From Isoptericola halotolerans (GTDB lineage Bacteria; Actinomycetota; Actinomycetes; Actinomycetales; Cellulomonadaceae), in assembly GCF_013149785.1 (NCBI RefSeq), contig NZ_JABEZU010000005.1, positions 186,001-250,000 of the forward strand: a DNA stretch of 64,000 nt. The letters run 5' to 3'. Made by a program: the position numbers and the translations under genes. Of this stretch, positions 37,754 to 49,605 are shown in pieces. Numbering within the stretch: the first letter of the stretch is position 1; each line of letters begins with the position of its first letter. The notes beneath the pieces are model-generated. The model saw only the letters and a list, made by a program, of their open reading frames with translations, did not search any database and was not told the DNA's origin.

Positions 37754-38953
37754 ATGAGTGCACGATTCGCCCTGGGGCTCGGTGGCACGGTCGACTACGA
37801 GGTCGTCTGGGACGCGCGCGTCCTGGAGGACCTCGCGGCCGAGCACGTTGTGACCCTCGCCGACCTGGACACCGGACGCGCCATCGGCGACGAGCGTGAC
37901 CTGTTGTGCACCCTCCTGGCGTTCGTGCGTGACGGTGTCGGGGGAGAGCGGTTCGTCGCCTCCTCCGACATCATCACCGGGCTTGCGCGACACCTCGAGG
38001 TGCGCGTCACCCTGGGCGGTACCTGCGTCCGTGCCGCCATGGCCATGGACGCCGTCGGACTACCAGCCACGGTGCATCTCGTGAGCATCGACGACACGGT
38101 TCGCCGGCTGCTCCCGGCCTCGACGTCGTACCTGTGCAGTGCACGCGAGGACTCGCTCGATCCTCATCTCATCGTGCAGTTCGCACAGGGGGAACGTGTC
38201 CGGCTGGCCGACGGCGAGGTCGTCGCGCCGAGGTCGAACCGGATCATCTACGTCAACGACCCGCCGAACCGGGACCTCGTGATCGACGACGCCTGGGCGG
38301 ACGAGGTCGCCGTCGCCGATGTCGTGCTGGTCTCCGGCTTCAACGTCATGCAGGAGCGGGAGCTCCTCGACGATCGGCTCGCCACCGTCCGCGCCGACCT
38401 GGAGCGCGTCCCGCAGCACGGCATCGTCTACTTCGAGGATGCCGGGTACCACCTGCCGGAGTTCTCCCGACGTGTGCGTGACGTGCTCGCCCCGGTCGTC
38501 GACGTCTGGGCGATGAACGAGGACGAGCTGGAGTGGTGGCTCGGCCGAGAGGTAGACCTGCTGGACGTCGACGACGTGCGCCAGGCGTTGCAGGAGCTGG
38601 CCGTCGCGGTGCCAGCACGTGTGCGCGTGCTGCACACGAAGAGCTGGGCGTTGGCGCACGGCCCGGGAGCGGGCCGGTTCCGGGAGTCGTTGCGCAGCGG
38701 GATCGTCATGGGCGCCACCCGGTACCTGGTCGGGGACGCGTTCTCGGCCCCCGACCTCGCGACGATGTGTGCCCGGCCCTGCGACCCGGTCGCTGTCGCT
38801 TTCTCGCAGGGCCTGACGGACGTGGTGCCCGACGTCGTCTGCGAGCCAGGCTACGACGTGGTCGCTGCGCGTCCGACGACGATCGGTCTCGGCGACACGT
38901 TCGTCGGCGGGTTCCTCACGGGGCTGGCCGGGAGCGACGCGGTTCGCCGCTGA
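37754..38953 (+). CDS. ADP-dependent phosphofructokinase/glucokinase-family kinase
   Basis: A 399-residue protein resembling the ADP_PFK_GK branch of the ribokinase fold. It begins FALGLGGTVDYEVVWD, has VTLGGTCVRAAMAMDAVGL near residues 85-105 and VWAMNEDELEWWLGREV in the middle. It ends with TTIGLGDTFVGGFLTGL, the GxGD catalytic-base motif near 378. Such enzymes phosphorylate hexoses or hexose phosphates, in archaea with ADP as donor. The donor in this bacterial protein cannot be read from sequence. As the last gene of the operon it would make the bisphosphate that the adjacent aldolase splits. The ribosome site is weak. Confidence 0.8.
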   Translation: MSARFALGLGGTVDYEVVWDARVLEDLAAEHVVTLADLDTGRAIGDERDLLCTLLAFVRDGVGGERFVASSDIITGLARHLEVRVTLGGTCVRAAMAMDAVGLPATVHLVSIDDTVRRLLPASTSYLCSAREDSLDPHLIVQFAQGERVRLADGEVVAPRSNRIIYVNDPPNRDLVIDDAWADEVAVADVVLVSGFNVMQERELLDDRLATVRADLERVPQHGIVYFEDAGYHLPEFSRRVRDVLAPVVDVWAMNEDELEWWLGREVDLLDVDDVRQALQELAVAVPARVRVLHTKSWALAHGPGAGRFRESLRSGIVMGATRYLVGDAFSAPDLATMCARPCDPVAVAFSQGLTDVVPDVVCEPGYDVVAARPTTIGLGDTFVGGFLTGLAGSDAVRR

Positions 38954-38966
38954 CGGCGACGTCGGC

Positions 38967-39755
38967 TCACCGTCCGTCGAACGACGGCTTCCGGTGCGCC
39001 AGGAACGCCTCGACGGCCTCACGGTGGTCCGCGCTGCGCCCGAGGGCGTCCTGCTCCGCGGCCTCGGCAGCGAGGGTCTTGGACAACGGACGGGTGGTGG
39101 CCGCCGCGACGAGACGTTTGGACGCCGCGTGGGCGAGGGGCGGGCCGGCCGCCAGCCGTGCGGCGAGCTCCTGCGCCGTCGGCAGCACGTCGTCGGCGGG
39201 CACCACGCGTCCCGCGACTCCCCACGCCACCGCGCTCGCGGCGTCGAAGGTCTCCCCGAGCAGGACGAGCTCCCGAGCGCGGGCCGCGCCGACCGCCCAG
39301 GTCAGGGTGGCGGACAGCCCGGTGTCGAAGGTCAGGCCGACACCGCCGAACGCCGTGCCGAGCACCGCGTCGTCCGCGAACACCCGCAGGTCGCACGCCA
39401 GGGCGATCCCGAGCCCGGCGCCGACGCACGCCCCGTGCACCGCTGCGACCACCGGCTGGGGCATCGTGGTGAGGGTCTGCGCGAGGGGGTTGTAGTGCTG
39501 CTCGACCGTCCGCTGGGTCGCCCACGCCCCCGACTCGAGGGACTGCACGTGCTCGCGCAGGTCCTGGCCGACGCAGAACGCGGGCCCCGCTCCCGCGAGG
39601 ACGACGGCCCGGACCTCGGGGTCGGCCGCGATCTCGCGCAGAGCACCGAGCAGCTCTTCCTTGAGCGCCAGGTCGAGGGCGTTGCGGGCCTCGGGGCGGC
39701 GCAGCGTGAGCGTCGCGACGGCGTCCTCGCGCTCGACGGTGACGGTGGGTGGCAC
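38967..39755 (-). CDS. Enoyl-CoA hydratase/isomerase (crotonase) family protein
   Basis: A 262-residue crotonase-fold protein. It has NALDLALKEELLGALRE, the first oxyanion segment AGAGPAFCVGQDLREH, and the second GACVGAGLGIALACDLRV. The acid position FGGVGLTFDTGLSATLTW resembles PaaG-type isomerases more than true hydratases. The reaction is on an acyl-CoA double bond. Fatty-acid or phenylacetate metabolism are both possible. GTG 39755 has GAGGAG upstream. The gene converges with the kinase gene at 13 bp, and no other beta-oxidation gene is near. Confidence 0.85.
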   Translation of the reverse strand: MPPTVTVEREDAVATLTLRRPEARNALDLALKEELLGALREIAADPEVRAVVLAGAGPAFCVGQDLREHVQSLESGAWATQRTVEQHYNPLAQTLTTMPQPVVAAVHGACVGAGLGIALACDLRVFADDAVLGTAFGGVGLTFDTGLSATLTWAVGAARARELVLLGETFDAASAVAWGVAGRVVPADDVLPTAQELAARLAAGPPLAHAASKRLVAAATTRPLSKTLAAEAAEQDALGRSADHREAVEAFLAHRKPSFDGR

Positions 39756-39876
39756 GGGCTCTCCTCACGGCGGGGCACGACGGCGGGCGGGGCGGCCCGG
39801 TGAGCCAGTCAAGCAGCGGCCGGGCACCCGGGCGAGCGAGACGCCGTCTCCGCCGATCGAGCGCCGTCGTGCCGGC

Positions 39877-40680
39877 TCACGGGACGATCCGGCCCGCCAG
39901 CGCGTCGTCGAGCGCCCCGCGGTCTCCGGTGATCTGCGCGTCCACCTCGTCCGGAGCGAGCCGCCCCCACAGGACCAGCGCCAGGTCCCGCGCGGTGGCG
40001 CGGAGGACGACGTCCGGAGAGTCCGCAGGGGCGTCGTGCTGCCGGTCGACGCCGTCGGCCGTGCCGAGCACCCAGGACCATCCGACGTCGAAGGCCTCGA
40101 GCCCGACGGCGGCGCGCAGCGGTGCAGCCCGTCCGAGCCGCACCTGGCGCGGGGCGAACAGCCGCACGACCTCGTCGACGGCGTCGGCCCAGACGTCCGC
40201 GGGCACGTCGAGCGGTGCGGTGTCGGCAACGGCTGCACCCGAGCCGAGCCGGGCGGCGCGCAGGTCGTGCAGGTGGACGAGTGTCTCGTGGGCCTGCCGG
40301 CGTCGCCAGAACGACGCCGGGCCGTTGCCGAGCAGCGTCCACGATGAGGCGTCCGGCCCCAGCGCGGCCAGCGTGTCGCGGATCTCGGCCGCCTGCGTCG
40401 CGTAGAAGGGCGCGAGGTCGAACGGTCCGCGGCCGAGCGGGGTCTCCTGCCGCCGGCGTGCCTGGCCGGCGGCCCAGTGGTGGATGCGCCCGAGGTGGGT
40501 GACGAGGTTCCGGACCCGCCACCGCCGGCACGCGGGGACCGGGGCGTTCGGGTCGGCGCCGTCGATGCCGGCCTGGAACGCGTCCTGCAGCCCCGCCAGC
40601 ACCGTGAGGTGGTCGAGGTCGGGTCCGGCCCCGGTCCGGAGGCCTGAGACGGGGTCGACGACAGGTGCGGGCGTGGCCAT
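39877..40680 (-). CDS. Mycothiol-dependent maleylpyruvate isomerase (MDMPI)-type protein
   Basis: A 267-residue protein of the DinB-like MDMPI superfamily. The N-terminal helical bundle has [21 protein letters not shown] and the third metal-site region [16 protein letters not shown]-terminal SCP2-like domain (about 160-267) has [19 protein letters not shown] and ends DDALAGRIV. Relatives use mycothiol, the main thiol of actinobacteria, for isomerase or transferase reactions. The substrate here is unknown. A TACGGT box lies 6 nt before ATG 40680. The gene is divergent from lepA. Confidence 0.82.
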   Translation of the reverse strand: MATPAPVVDPVSGLRTGAGPDLDHLTVLAGLQDAFQAGIDGADPNAPVPACRRWRVRNLVTHLGRIHHWAAGQARRRQETPLGRGPFDLAPFYATQAAEIRDTLAALGPDASSWTLLGNGPASFWRRRQAHETLVHLHDLRAARLGSGAAVADTAPLDVPADVWADAVDEVVRLFAPRQVRLGRAAPLRAAVGLEAFDVGWSWVLGTADGVDRQHDAPADSPDVVLRATARDLALVLWGRLAPDEVDAQITGDRGALDDALAGRIVP

Positions 40681-40686
40681 GGCGTC

Positions 40687-40692
40687 ACCGTA
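40687..40692 (-). promoter_or_regulatory. -10 box TACGGT for the leaderless MDMPI-type gene
   Basis: On the minus strand TACGGT ends 6 nt before ATG 40680. Confidence 0.55.
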
Positions 40693-40824
40693 GGCGGCGG
40701 GGGTGGGCGGCGAGAAGGTGCCGGTCTGCCAGGTGTCGTCGAGGTGCTGCCGTCCGAGGTGGGCGAGGCATGGGAGAATGAGCGCGCCCATCCCGACCGG
40801 CCCCGACTGACGGAGCGAGACGCG

Positions 40825-42723
<1,899 letters not shown>

Positions 42724-42724
42724 C

Positions 42725-44005
42725 GTGCCCGCCCTCCCTGACGGCGAACCGGTCCCGGCGGACGGCACCCTGCCGGCCTTCGTCGGCGATGGTGGTCCGT
42801 CCGACGGTGCCGAGCCGTCGCGCTCGCGGTTCGGCGTGTACGTCCACGTGCCGTTCTGCTCGGTGCGGTGCGGATACTGCGACTTCAACACCTACACGGC
42901 CTCGGAGCTCGGCGGTGGGGCCTCGCAGATGGCCTACGCGACGACGGCGCTGCGCGAGGTCGAGCTCGCCGCCCGCGTCCTGGACGACGCGGGCGTGGGC
43001 GGCCGGCCGGTCTCGACGGTGTTCTTCGGGGGAGGCACCCCCACCATGCTGCCGGCCACGGACCTCGCCCGGATCCTGACCGGTGTGCGTGAGGCGTGGG
43101 GGCTGACGCCCGGTGCTGAGGTCTCCACCGAGGCGAACCCCGACTCGGTCACGCCCGAGTCCCTGGGCGTGCTTGCCGAGGCAGGTTTTACCCGCGTGTC
43201 GTTCGGGATGCAGTCCGCGGTGCCGCACGTGCTGGCCACGCTGGAGCGCACGCACGACCCGGCACGCATCCCCGACGTCGTGCGCTGGGCGGGGGAGGCA
43301 GGCCTGGACGTCTCGCTCGACCTCATCTACGGCACGCCGGGGGAGTCGCTGGAGGACTGGCGCGCCTCGGTCGAGACCGCGCTGGCCACGGGCGTCGACC
43401 ATGTCTCGGCCTATGCGCTCGTCGTCGAGGCCGGCACGAAGATGGCTGCCCAGGTGCGGCGCGGGCAGGTGCTGCTGCCGGACGAGGACGACCAGGCGGC
43501 CAAGTACGAGCTCGCCGACGACCTGCTCACGGAAGCCGGACTGGGCTGGTACGAGGTGAGCAACTGGTCGCGAGGGCCCGAGCACGCCTGCCGGCACAAC
43601 CTCGCCTACTGGCGCGGTGACGACTGGTGGGGGGTCGGACCGGGCGCCCACTCCTTCGTCGGGGCGGCGCGAGCCGACGGTTCGTCCGACGGCCCGGCCG
43701 GTGTGCGCTGGTGGAACGTCAAGCACCCGCGGCGGTACGCGGCCCTGCTCGAGTCGGGATCCTCGCCCGGTGCCGGACGTGAGGTCCTCACCGCGGACGA
43801 GGCGTACCTGGAACGGGTGATGCTCGGTGTGAGGCTGTCCGACGGACTGGACCTGGCCGTCCTGCGCCCTGCCGGCCGGCGAGCGGTCGCGGGACTGGTG
43901 GCCACCGGTCTGCTCGATGGCCGGACCGCGGTCACGGGACGTGCGGTGCTCACCCGCAGGGGACGCCTGCTCGCGGACGCCGTCGTCCGCGAGCTGACGG
44001 AGTGA
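42725..44005 (+). CDS. hemW: Radical SAM heme chaperone HemW
   Basis: A 426-residue HemW. The radical-SAM cluster motif CSVRCGYC (CxxxCxxC) lies near residues 44-51, followed by FNTY, with FFGGGTPTML and EANPDSVTPESL downstream. The C-terminal HemN-type domain has WYEVSNWSRGPEHACRHNLAYWRGDDWWGVGPGAHSF. It is thought to insert heme into respiratory proteins; the extra cysteine of true coproporphyrinogen dehydrogenase is absent. The N-terminal 38 residues are acidic and variable. It starts 1 nt after lepA and ends at a terminator. Confidence 0.93.
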   Translation: MPALPDGEPVPADGTLPAFVGDGGPSDGAEPSRSRFGVYVHVPFCSVRCGYCDFNTYTASELGGGASQMAYATTALREVELAARVLDDAGVGGRPVSTVFFGGGTPTMLPATDLARILTGVREAWGLTPGAEVSTEANPDSVTPESLGVLAEAGFTRVSFGMQSAVPHVLATLERTHDPARIPDVVRWAGEAGLDVSLDLIYGTPGESLEDWRASVETALATGVDHVSAYALVVEAGTKMAAQVRRGQVLLPDEDDQAAKYELADDLLTEAGLGWYEVSNWSRGPEHACRHNLAYWRGDDWWGVGPGAHSFVGAARADGSSDGPAGVRWWNVKHPRRYAALLESGSSPGAGREVLTADEAYLERVMLGVRLSDGLDLAVLRPAGRRAVAGLVATGLLDGRTAVTGRAVLTRRGRLLADAVVRELTE

Positions 44006-44036
44006 GCGAGGGGGCCCCGGACGGGACCCCCTCGCT
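44005..44036. terminator. Bidirectional hairpin between hemW and a DUF4870 gene
   Basis: Arms 44005-44018 and 44023-44036 pair over 14 positions with one mismatch, around a 4-nt loop, between converging genes. Confidence 0.75.
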
Positions 44037-44042
44037 CCGCTG

Positions 44043-44471
44043 TCACTTGACGAACGTGATCTTGAACGGGTAGCGGTACCACTCGTCCCGCGAGGCGGCT
44101 ACCGCGCCGAGGATGCCGAAGATGACCGCGCAGGCCCACGCGGCGAAGAGGATCAGGCTGCCGATGAAGATCCAGATGGTCACCCATCCCACGACGTGCG
44201 CGATGAGCAGCGTGAGCTGGAAGTTCAGCGCTTCCTTGCCCTGGTCGTCGAGGCGCTGGCTGCGCTCGCGGAAGATCAGCCAGATGATCAGCGGCGCGAT
44301 GAAACCGAGCACGATCCCACCGGCGTGCGCCAGGATCGACCAGGTCCTCTCGTCCGCGGGAGAGACGGGAGCCGGCGGGTACGGGCCGGCGGGCTGCTGG
44401 GGCGGGGGCTGCGCACCGGGCTGCTGGGCGGGCTGCTGCGGTTCCTGGGGGTCGGGGGTCGTGTCAGTCAA
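44043..44471 (-). CDS. DUF4870 membrane protein (first of two)
   Basis: A 142-residue protein. A Gln/Pro-rich cytoplasmic tail of about 40 residues precedes DERTWSILAHAGGIVLGFIAPLIIWLIFRERSQ, the DUF4870 signature. Two or three further helices follow, and the protein ends YRYPFKITFVK. TTG 44471 is the only reasonable start and has GGAG 8 nt upstream. A TAGCGT box at 44514-44519 probably marks its promoter, and a GGTGAC/GTCACC inverted repeat lies just upstream (44522-44538). The function of the family is unknown. It resembles its neighbour, and the pair looks like a tandem duplication. Confidence 0.85.
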   Translation of the reverse strand: MTDTTPDPQEPQQPAQQPGAQPPPQQPAGPYPPAPVSPADERTWSILAHAGGIVLGFIAPLIIWLIFRERSQRLDDQGKEALNFQLTLLIAHVVGWVTIWIFIGSLILFAAWACAVIFGILGAVAASRDEWYRYPFKITFVK

Positions 44472-44590
44472 CGAGGGACTCCGTGTGGTCGGGTCGGTCA
44501 GGATGCCGGACGCACGCTATCGGTGACCTGCCGTCACCCGCGCCCGACGTGACCAGGGAATGGGAAATTTCACCCGCTGTGCCACCGGGG

Positions 44591-44983
44591 TCACCGCACC
44601 AGACGCAGGGCGACCGGGTAGCGGTACGCCTCGTCGCGGTTGACCGTGACCGCCGCGACGATCGCCAGGGCGAGGGCGGTGATCCAGGCGGCGAGGAGCA
44701 CGAGCCAGCCGATGAGGACGTTCGTCAGCAACCAGCCGACCAGGCTGACGAGGAGCAGGGTGATCTGGAAGTTCAGCGCCTCCTTGGCCTGGTCGGCCAC
44801 GAAGGCGCTGCGGTCGCGCAGCACGAGCCAGATGACAAGCGGTGCCAGGAAGCCGACCGTCCCCGCGCTCAGCGCCAGCAGGACCAAGGGGCCGATGTGG
44901 GCGAGGATCGCCCAGGTCCGCTCGTCGGACCGCGACAGCGGGCGGGGCCCGTAGGGCTGGTCGGGCGGGGGGACCTGGGTCAT
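44591..44983 (-). CDS. DUF4870 membrane protein (second of two)
   Basis: A 130-residue paralogue of the preceding gene. It has a shorter Pro-rich tail, then DERTWAILAHIGPLVLLALS, APLVIWLVLRDRSAFVADQAKEALNFQITLL and a final RDEAYRYPVALRLVR. The two differ most in the tail and first helix. Start ATG 44983 follows GATGAGGG. The function is unknown. It is separated by 119 nt from the other copy, on the same strand. Confidence 0.85.
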   Translation of the reverse strand: MTQVPPPDQPYGPRPLSRSDERTWAILAHIGPLVLLALSAGTVGFLAPLVIWLVLRDRSAFVADQAKEALNFQITLLLVSLVGWLLTNVLIGWLVLLAAWITALALAIVAAVTVNRDEAYRYPVALRLVR

Positions 44984-45106
44984 GCCCTCATCGTGGCAGA
45001 GTCTGCGCCCGCTCCCCTGCCGGCCGCGCCGTCGGCCCGTTCCGGTGGCGCGGGGCGAGGAGTGGGCCGACAGTGGTGACGGTTGGTCCACCCACCAGGA
45101 GGAATG

Positions 45107-45616
45107 ATGAGCGAGAACACTCCCACGCCCCCCGGACAGCCGGGGGACCCGTACGGTCAGCAACCGCCTCAGCAGCCCCCGGGGCGGCCGCAGCAGCCGT
45201 ACCAGCAGCCCGAGCAGCCGTACCAGCAGCCGATCGGGGAGCGCCCCGTCGGCGAGGAACCGTTCTACGCCGGAGCGGCGTCGTCGGCGGCGGACGTGGC
45301 GCGCAACGACACCAAGGGCTTCTTCGGGGCGCTGTTCGACTACTCGTTCACGAACTACGTGACGCCGAAGGTCGTCAAGATCATCTACATCATCGTGACG
45401 ATCCTCATCGCCTTCTGGTGGCTCATCGCGCTGATCGCCTCGTTCGTCACGCTCTTCTCCGACCAGTGGTACCTCGGGCTGATCGGCATCCTGTTCGGCT
45501 GGATCGTCGCGCTGGTCTACCTGGCGCTGTGGCGCATCGGCCTGGAGTTCGTCCAGGCCATCGTGTCGATCTCCGAGAAGGTCAACCTGTACGCCCGCCG
45601 CGACGGGATCATGTGA
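45107..45616 (+). CDS. DUF4282 membrane protein
   Basis: A 169-residue protein with a Pro/Gln/Tyr-rich cytoplasmic tail (about 1-45) that includes PQQPPGRPQQPYQQPEQPYQ. A domain with two to three helices follows (about 80-150, FGALFDYSFTNYVTPKVVKIIYI), which is the DUF4282 pattern. It ends in a short basic tail. ATG 45107 has AGGAGG 5 nt upstream and is preferred over the ATG three bases earlier. Its TGA (45614-45616) directly abuts the stop of the converging DUF3097 gene. Low-complexity tails of this kind are shared with the two DUF4870 proteins next to it. Confidence 0.85.
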   Translation: MSENTPTPPGQPGDPYGQQPPQQPPGRPQQPYQQPEQPYQQPIGERPVGEEPFYAGAASSAADVARNDTKGFFGALFDYSFTNYVTPKVVKIIYIIVTILIAFWWLIALIASFVTLFSDQWYLGLIGILFGWIVALVYLALWRIGLEFVQAIVSISEKVNLYARRDGIM

Positions 45617-46498
45617 TCACGCCGTCACGAAGTCGATGAGCTCCTCGACCCGGCCCAGCAGGGCCGGGTCGAGGTCTCGGAAGTCCCGCACGGTCCCCAG
45701 GATGCGCTGCCAGGCGCGACCCACGTCGGCCGGCCCCGCGGCGGGCCAGCCGAGCTCGCGCAGGATGCCGATCTTCCACTCGGTCCCGCGGTCGATCGTC
45801 GGCCAGCTCTCGAGCCCGACACGGGCCGGCTTCACGGCCTGCCACACGTCGACGTAGGGGTGGCCCAGCACCAGCACCGTGCCGTCAGGCACGCCCCGCA
45901 GGGCTGCCGTCGCGAGCCGCTGCTCCTTCGAGCCCGGCACGAGGTGGTCGACGAGCACGCCCACACGGCGCTCCGGGGAGGGTGCGAACTCGGCGAGCGC
46001 CTCGGCGAGGTTGTCCACGCCGTCGAGCATCTCGACGACCACCCCCTCGACGCGCAGGTCGTCACCCCACACCTTCTCGACGAGCTCGGCGTCGTGCTTG
46101 CCCTCCACCCAGATGCGCGATCCTCGCGCCACCCGTGCGCGCGCCCCGCGTACGGCCACGGACCCCGACGCCGTCCGCGTGGGTGCGGCCGGAGCCCGGG
46201 ACGTCACGGGCGCCGTGAGCTCGACGGGCTGCCCGTCGACCCAGAACCCGGGCCCCAGGGGGAAGGAGCGGGTCCGTCCCTGCCGGTCCTCGAGCACGAC
46301 CAGGTGCATGCCGCCCGACTTCTCGACGCGGACGACTGCGCCGACCCAGCCCGTCTGCACCTCTTCGACCACCAGGCCACGCTCGGCCGGCCGTGGCTGC
46401 GAGGTCGGACGTCGCCGGTGGTGGGCGGAGCCGTCCGGTGCGCCCGGTGAGCGGGTCGAGGCGGCGGCGAGGACGTCGTTTCCGTAGCGGTCGTGCAC
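45617..46498 (-). CDS. DUF3097 conserved actinobacterial protein
   Basis: A 293-residue soluble protein that I recognise as DUF3097. After a variable N-terminus come VVEEVQTGWVGAVVRVEKSGG, VLEDRQGRTRSFPLGPGFWVDG and SRIWVEGKHDAELVEKVWGDDLR. The last is a Toprim-like segment that may be catalytic. VLVDHLVPGSKEQRLA and VLVLGHPYVDVWQAVKP follow. The true function is unknown; a nucleic-acid role is suggested only by the Toprim-like part. GTG 46498 has a TACGCT box 7 nt upstream. Longer upstream frames run into the G/C-run palindrome and are rejected. Confidence 0.82.
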   Translation of the reverse strand: MHDRYGNDVLAAASTRSPGAPDGSAHHRRRPTSQPRPAERGLVVEEVQTGWVGAVVRVEKSGGMHLVVLEDRQGRTRSFPLGPGFWVDGQPVELTAPVTSRAPAAPTRTASGSVAVRGARARVARGSRIWVEGKHDAELVEKVWGDDLRVEGVVVEMLDGVDNLAEALAEFAPSPERRVGVLVDHLVPGSKEQRLATAALRGVPDGTVLVLGHPYVDVWQAVKPARVGLESWPTIDRGTEWKIGILRELGWPAAGPADVGRAWQRILGTVRDFRDLDPALLGRVEELIDFVTA

Positions 46499-46505
46499 GC
46501 GGGCG

Positions 46506-46511
46506 AGCGTA
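46506..46511 (-). promoter_or_regulatory. -10 box TACGCT for the leaderless DUF3097 gene
   Basis: On the minus strand TACGCT ends 7 nt before GTG 46498. Confidence 0.6.
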
Positions 46512-46551
46512 GGCGGCGCCGGTGCCTGCGGCGATGACCGACACCCCGGCC

Positions 46552-46737
<186 letters not shown>

Positions 46738-46748
<11 letters not shown>

Positions 46749-49605
46749 TGGGGCCGGTGGGGGTCGAGGTGCGGACCAGGACGGCCGCCTCGGTCCGTGA
46801 GGCCGCGCCGAGCTTGCGCAGGATGGCCGAGACGTGCACCGAGGCAGTCTTGCGCGAGATGAAGAGCCTCTCGGCGACCTGCCCGTTGGTCAGGCCGTCC
46901 GCCACGAGATCCAGCACCTGGCGCTCGCGGTCGGTGAGGCTCCCGAGGCCCGACGGCGGTGCGTCGTTCCGCCTCGTGGGGCCGGTGTCGGACGGGCGGG
47001 CCGCCAGACCGGCGTCGTCCAGCAGGGAACCGGCGTGGTCGACCACGTACCCCGCGCCGATGTCCCGGCCGGCCTCGACCGCGCCCGTGAGCAGCTCTCG
47101 CGCGGCCTGCCTGTCCCCGGCGTCGAGCCGCGCCTGACCGTCGCGCCACAGGGCGTACGGGCGCAGGTGGGCCGGTGCGCCGTCGTCGAGCCCGAGGTCC
47201 GCGACGGCCGACCACGGTGCGTGGCCGAGCTCGGCCTCGAAGACCGACGACCACACCGGGTACGTGGGCCAGAACGAGGCGGCGTCGAGGGCGGCGCTGA
47301 ACGGCGCGACGTCCACGTCCCGGCCCGCCCCGCGGGCGCGGGCGAGCGCACGGGCCGCGACGGCGAGCACGGGCAGGGCGTACGCGCCGTGCAGGAGCTC
47401 GGGATCGGTCGCCGGGGCGACGAGGTCGAGAGCGTCGTCGAGGTCGTCGCGGGCGAGCGCCAGCTCGGCGAGAGTCCCGCGGACCCGCGAGCGCACCTGT
47501 ACCTCGAGCCGCTCGTGGCGCAGCCACACCCCGCGGTGGCGGCGCGCCATCGACTCCGCGGCGGCCGTGCCCCCGCGCCAGAGGGTGAGCCACGTCCAGC
47601 GTTCGGCGAGGTAGACGGCGTAGGTGCTCGGCTCGACCACGGTGGTCGCGTGCTCGTACCAGGCGTTCGCCTCGTCCCAGCGACCGAGCCCGATGAGGGC
47701 CTCGGTGACGTTGCCCTCGAGCATCGCGAAGCTCACCCGGCCGGCTCCGCGCTCGCGCGCCCGGTCGGCACCCTCGCGGGCGATGTCACGCGCCTCGGCG
47801 AAGCGGCCGAGCTTGATCCGCGTGTCCGAGGCGTTGGTGAAGTAGCGCGACAGGGGTGACCAGTCGTCCCCGGCGAGCCGGCGCGCCTCCTCGAGGTCGT
47901 CGATCGCGTCGAGGTCGCCGAGGGCGATCCTGGCCAGGGCGCGGGCGTTGACCAGGGAGGAGTGCGTCGAGGTGTCGCCGATCGCCCGCGCGGCCTCGAT
48001 CCCGGCGTCGGCGGTGGCCACGGCCTCCTCGTTGCGGCCGGCGAGCATCTCGGTCCGGGCCTGCATGCGCAGCAGCGGGACCCGGGCGGCGGGCTCGTCG
48101 GGCGCGGTCTCGAGGGCCTCGCGCAACAGCACCAGGCCCGACGGGCTCCCGGTGCGCAGGGTGTGCACGGCGGCGAGCCCGAGCGCACGGGCCCGACCGC
48201 CCGGGTCGTCCGCGGGCCACTCGGCGTGCGCCTGCCGGGCCAGGGCGACCGCACGGCTCAGTCGGGTGGCGTCCTTCTGCTTGTCGGCGACGCGGAGCAG
48301 CAGCTCGTGGTGCGTGGTCCCCGAGACGGCCTCGGCGTCCGGCACCATGTCCCACAGCTCCAGCGCGCGCTCGCCGAGCGCCATCGCCGTCGACGTGGCG
48401 GCGTCGTACCCGGCGGCCTGCGCGCCCCGGACGGCGGCCGCCAGCGCGCGGTCCGGCACCCGTGCCCGCCACCAGTGGTCGGCGATCTCGGCCAGCCGGG
48501 GCACGGTGGCGGTCTGGACCGCGAGCGCCTCGGCATACGCCGCGTGCAGGCGGCGGCGCTCGGTCGGCAGCAGCTCGTCGTCGATCGCCTCACGCATGAG
48601 CGCGTGGCGGAACCGGTAGCCGTCGCGCTCAGCGACCAGGACGAGGGCGTCGACGGCTTCCCTCGCGGCGGGCTCGGCGGCGGTGAGCGCCTCGTCGCCG
48701 AGGACGGCCGCCAGGACGTCGTGGGCGGCCCGTGCCCCGGCGACGGAGACGAGCCGGCAGAACTCCTGGGCCGAGGCGGAGAGCTGGGAGTAGCGCAGCA
48801 GCATCACGTCGCGCAGGGTGCTCGGCATCTCCCGCCCGGCGCAGGAGGCGAGCTCCTCGACGTAGAACGGCACACCCTCGGAGCGCTCGACGAGGTCGGC
48901 CAGCCCGGCGGCGTCGAGCGCCGCGGACCGGCCGTCGTCGAGCACCGACCCGGCGAGCGTCGCGACCTCGGCGGCGCCGAGCCGCGGCACGTCGACGCGG
49001 GTGACGAGACGGGCGCGGTCGAGCTCGGCGAGGGTGCTGCGCAACGGATGACGGCGGTCGGTCTCGTCGGTGCGGTAGGTGGCCACGACGCACAGCGCCG
49101 TGTCGCGGGCCGATCTCGCCAGGCGTGCGACGACGGAGCGGGTGACGTCGTCGGACCAGTGCAGGTCCTCGAGCACCACCAGGACCGGTCGCTCGCCGGC
49201 GAGCGTCGTCAGCAGGTCGGTCAGCACGTCCGGGGCGCGCCCGCCGTCGACGTCCGGGCGCACGTCGACGAGGCCCGGCAGGATCACACCGAGGGCATCG
49301 GCGGCGGGTCCCGCCGCGGCGAGCGCGTCGGCGCGGCCGACGGCGTCGACGATCCCGCGCAGCACGCCGTCGACCCCAGCGTAGGGCACCGGGGCCGAAC
49401 CCGAGTCCGCGCACTGACCCGTCAGCACGAGCGTGCCGTCCGGCACGCCGGCCAGCAGCTCGGTGACCAGCCGTGTCTTGCCGATCCCTGCCTCGCCCGC
49501 CACGACGACGACCGAACCGGCTCCGGCGAGTGCCGTGGACAGTGCGTCGCGCAGCGTCGCGAGCTCGGCGGCGCGACCGACCAGCCGCGAACGTCCTTGG
49601 GTCAT
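46738..49605 (-). CDS. Large LuxR-family regulator with AAA ATPase (MalT/LAL type)
   Basis: A 955-residue LAL-type regulator. It has Walker A GEAGIGKTRLV near residues 37-47 and Walker B VLVVLEDLHWSDD. A long TPR-rich middle section follows (about 380-870), and a C-terminal LuxR helix-turn-helix with LTDRERQVLDLVADGLTN and ISRKTASVHVSAILRKL. It should be an ATP-dependent activator responding to an unknown inducer. The last residues and the TAG are inside the palindrome arm, so the 3' end depends on that uncertain sequence. Its ATG overlaps the stop of the small gene upstream by four bases, suggesting translational coupling. Confidence 0.88.
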
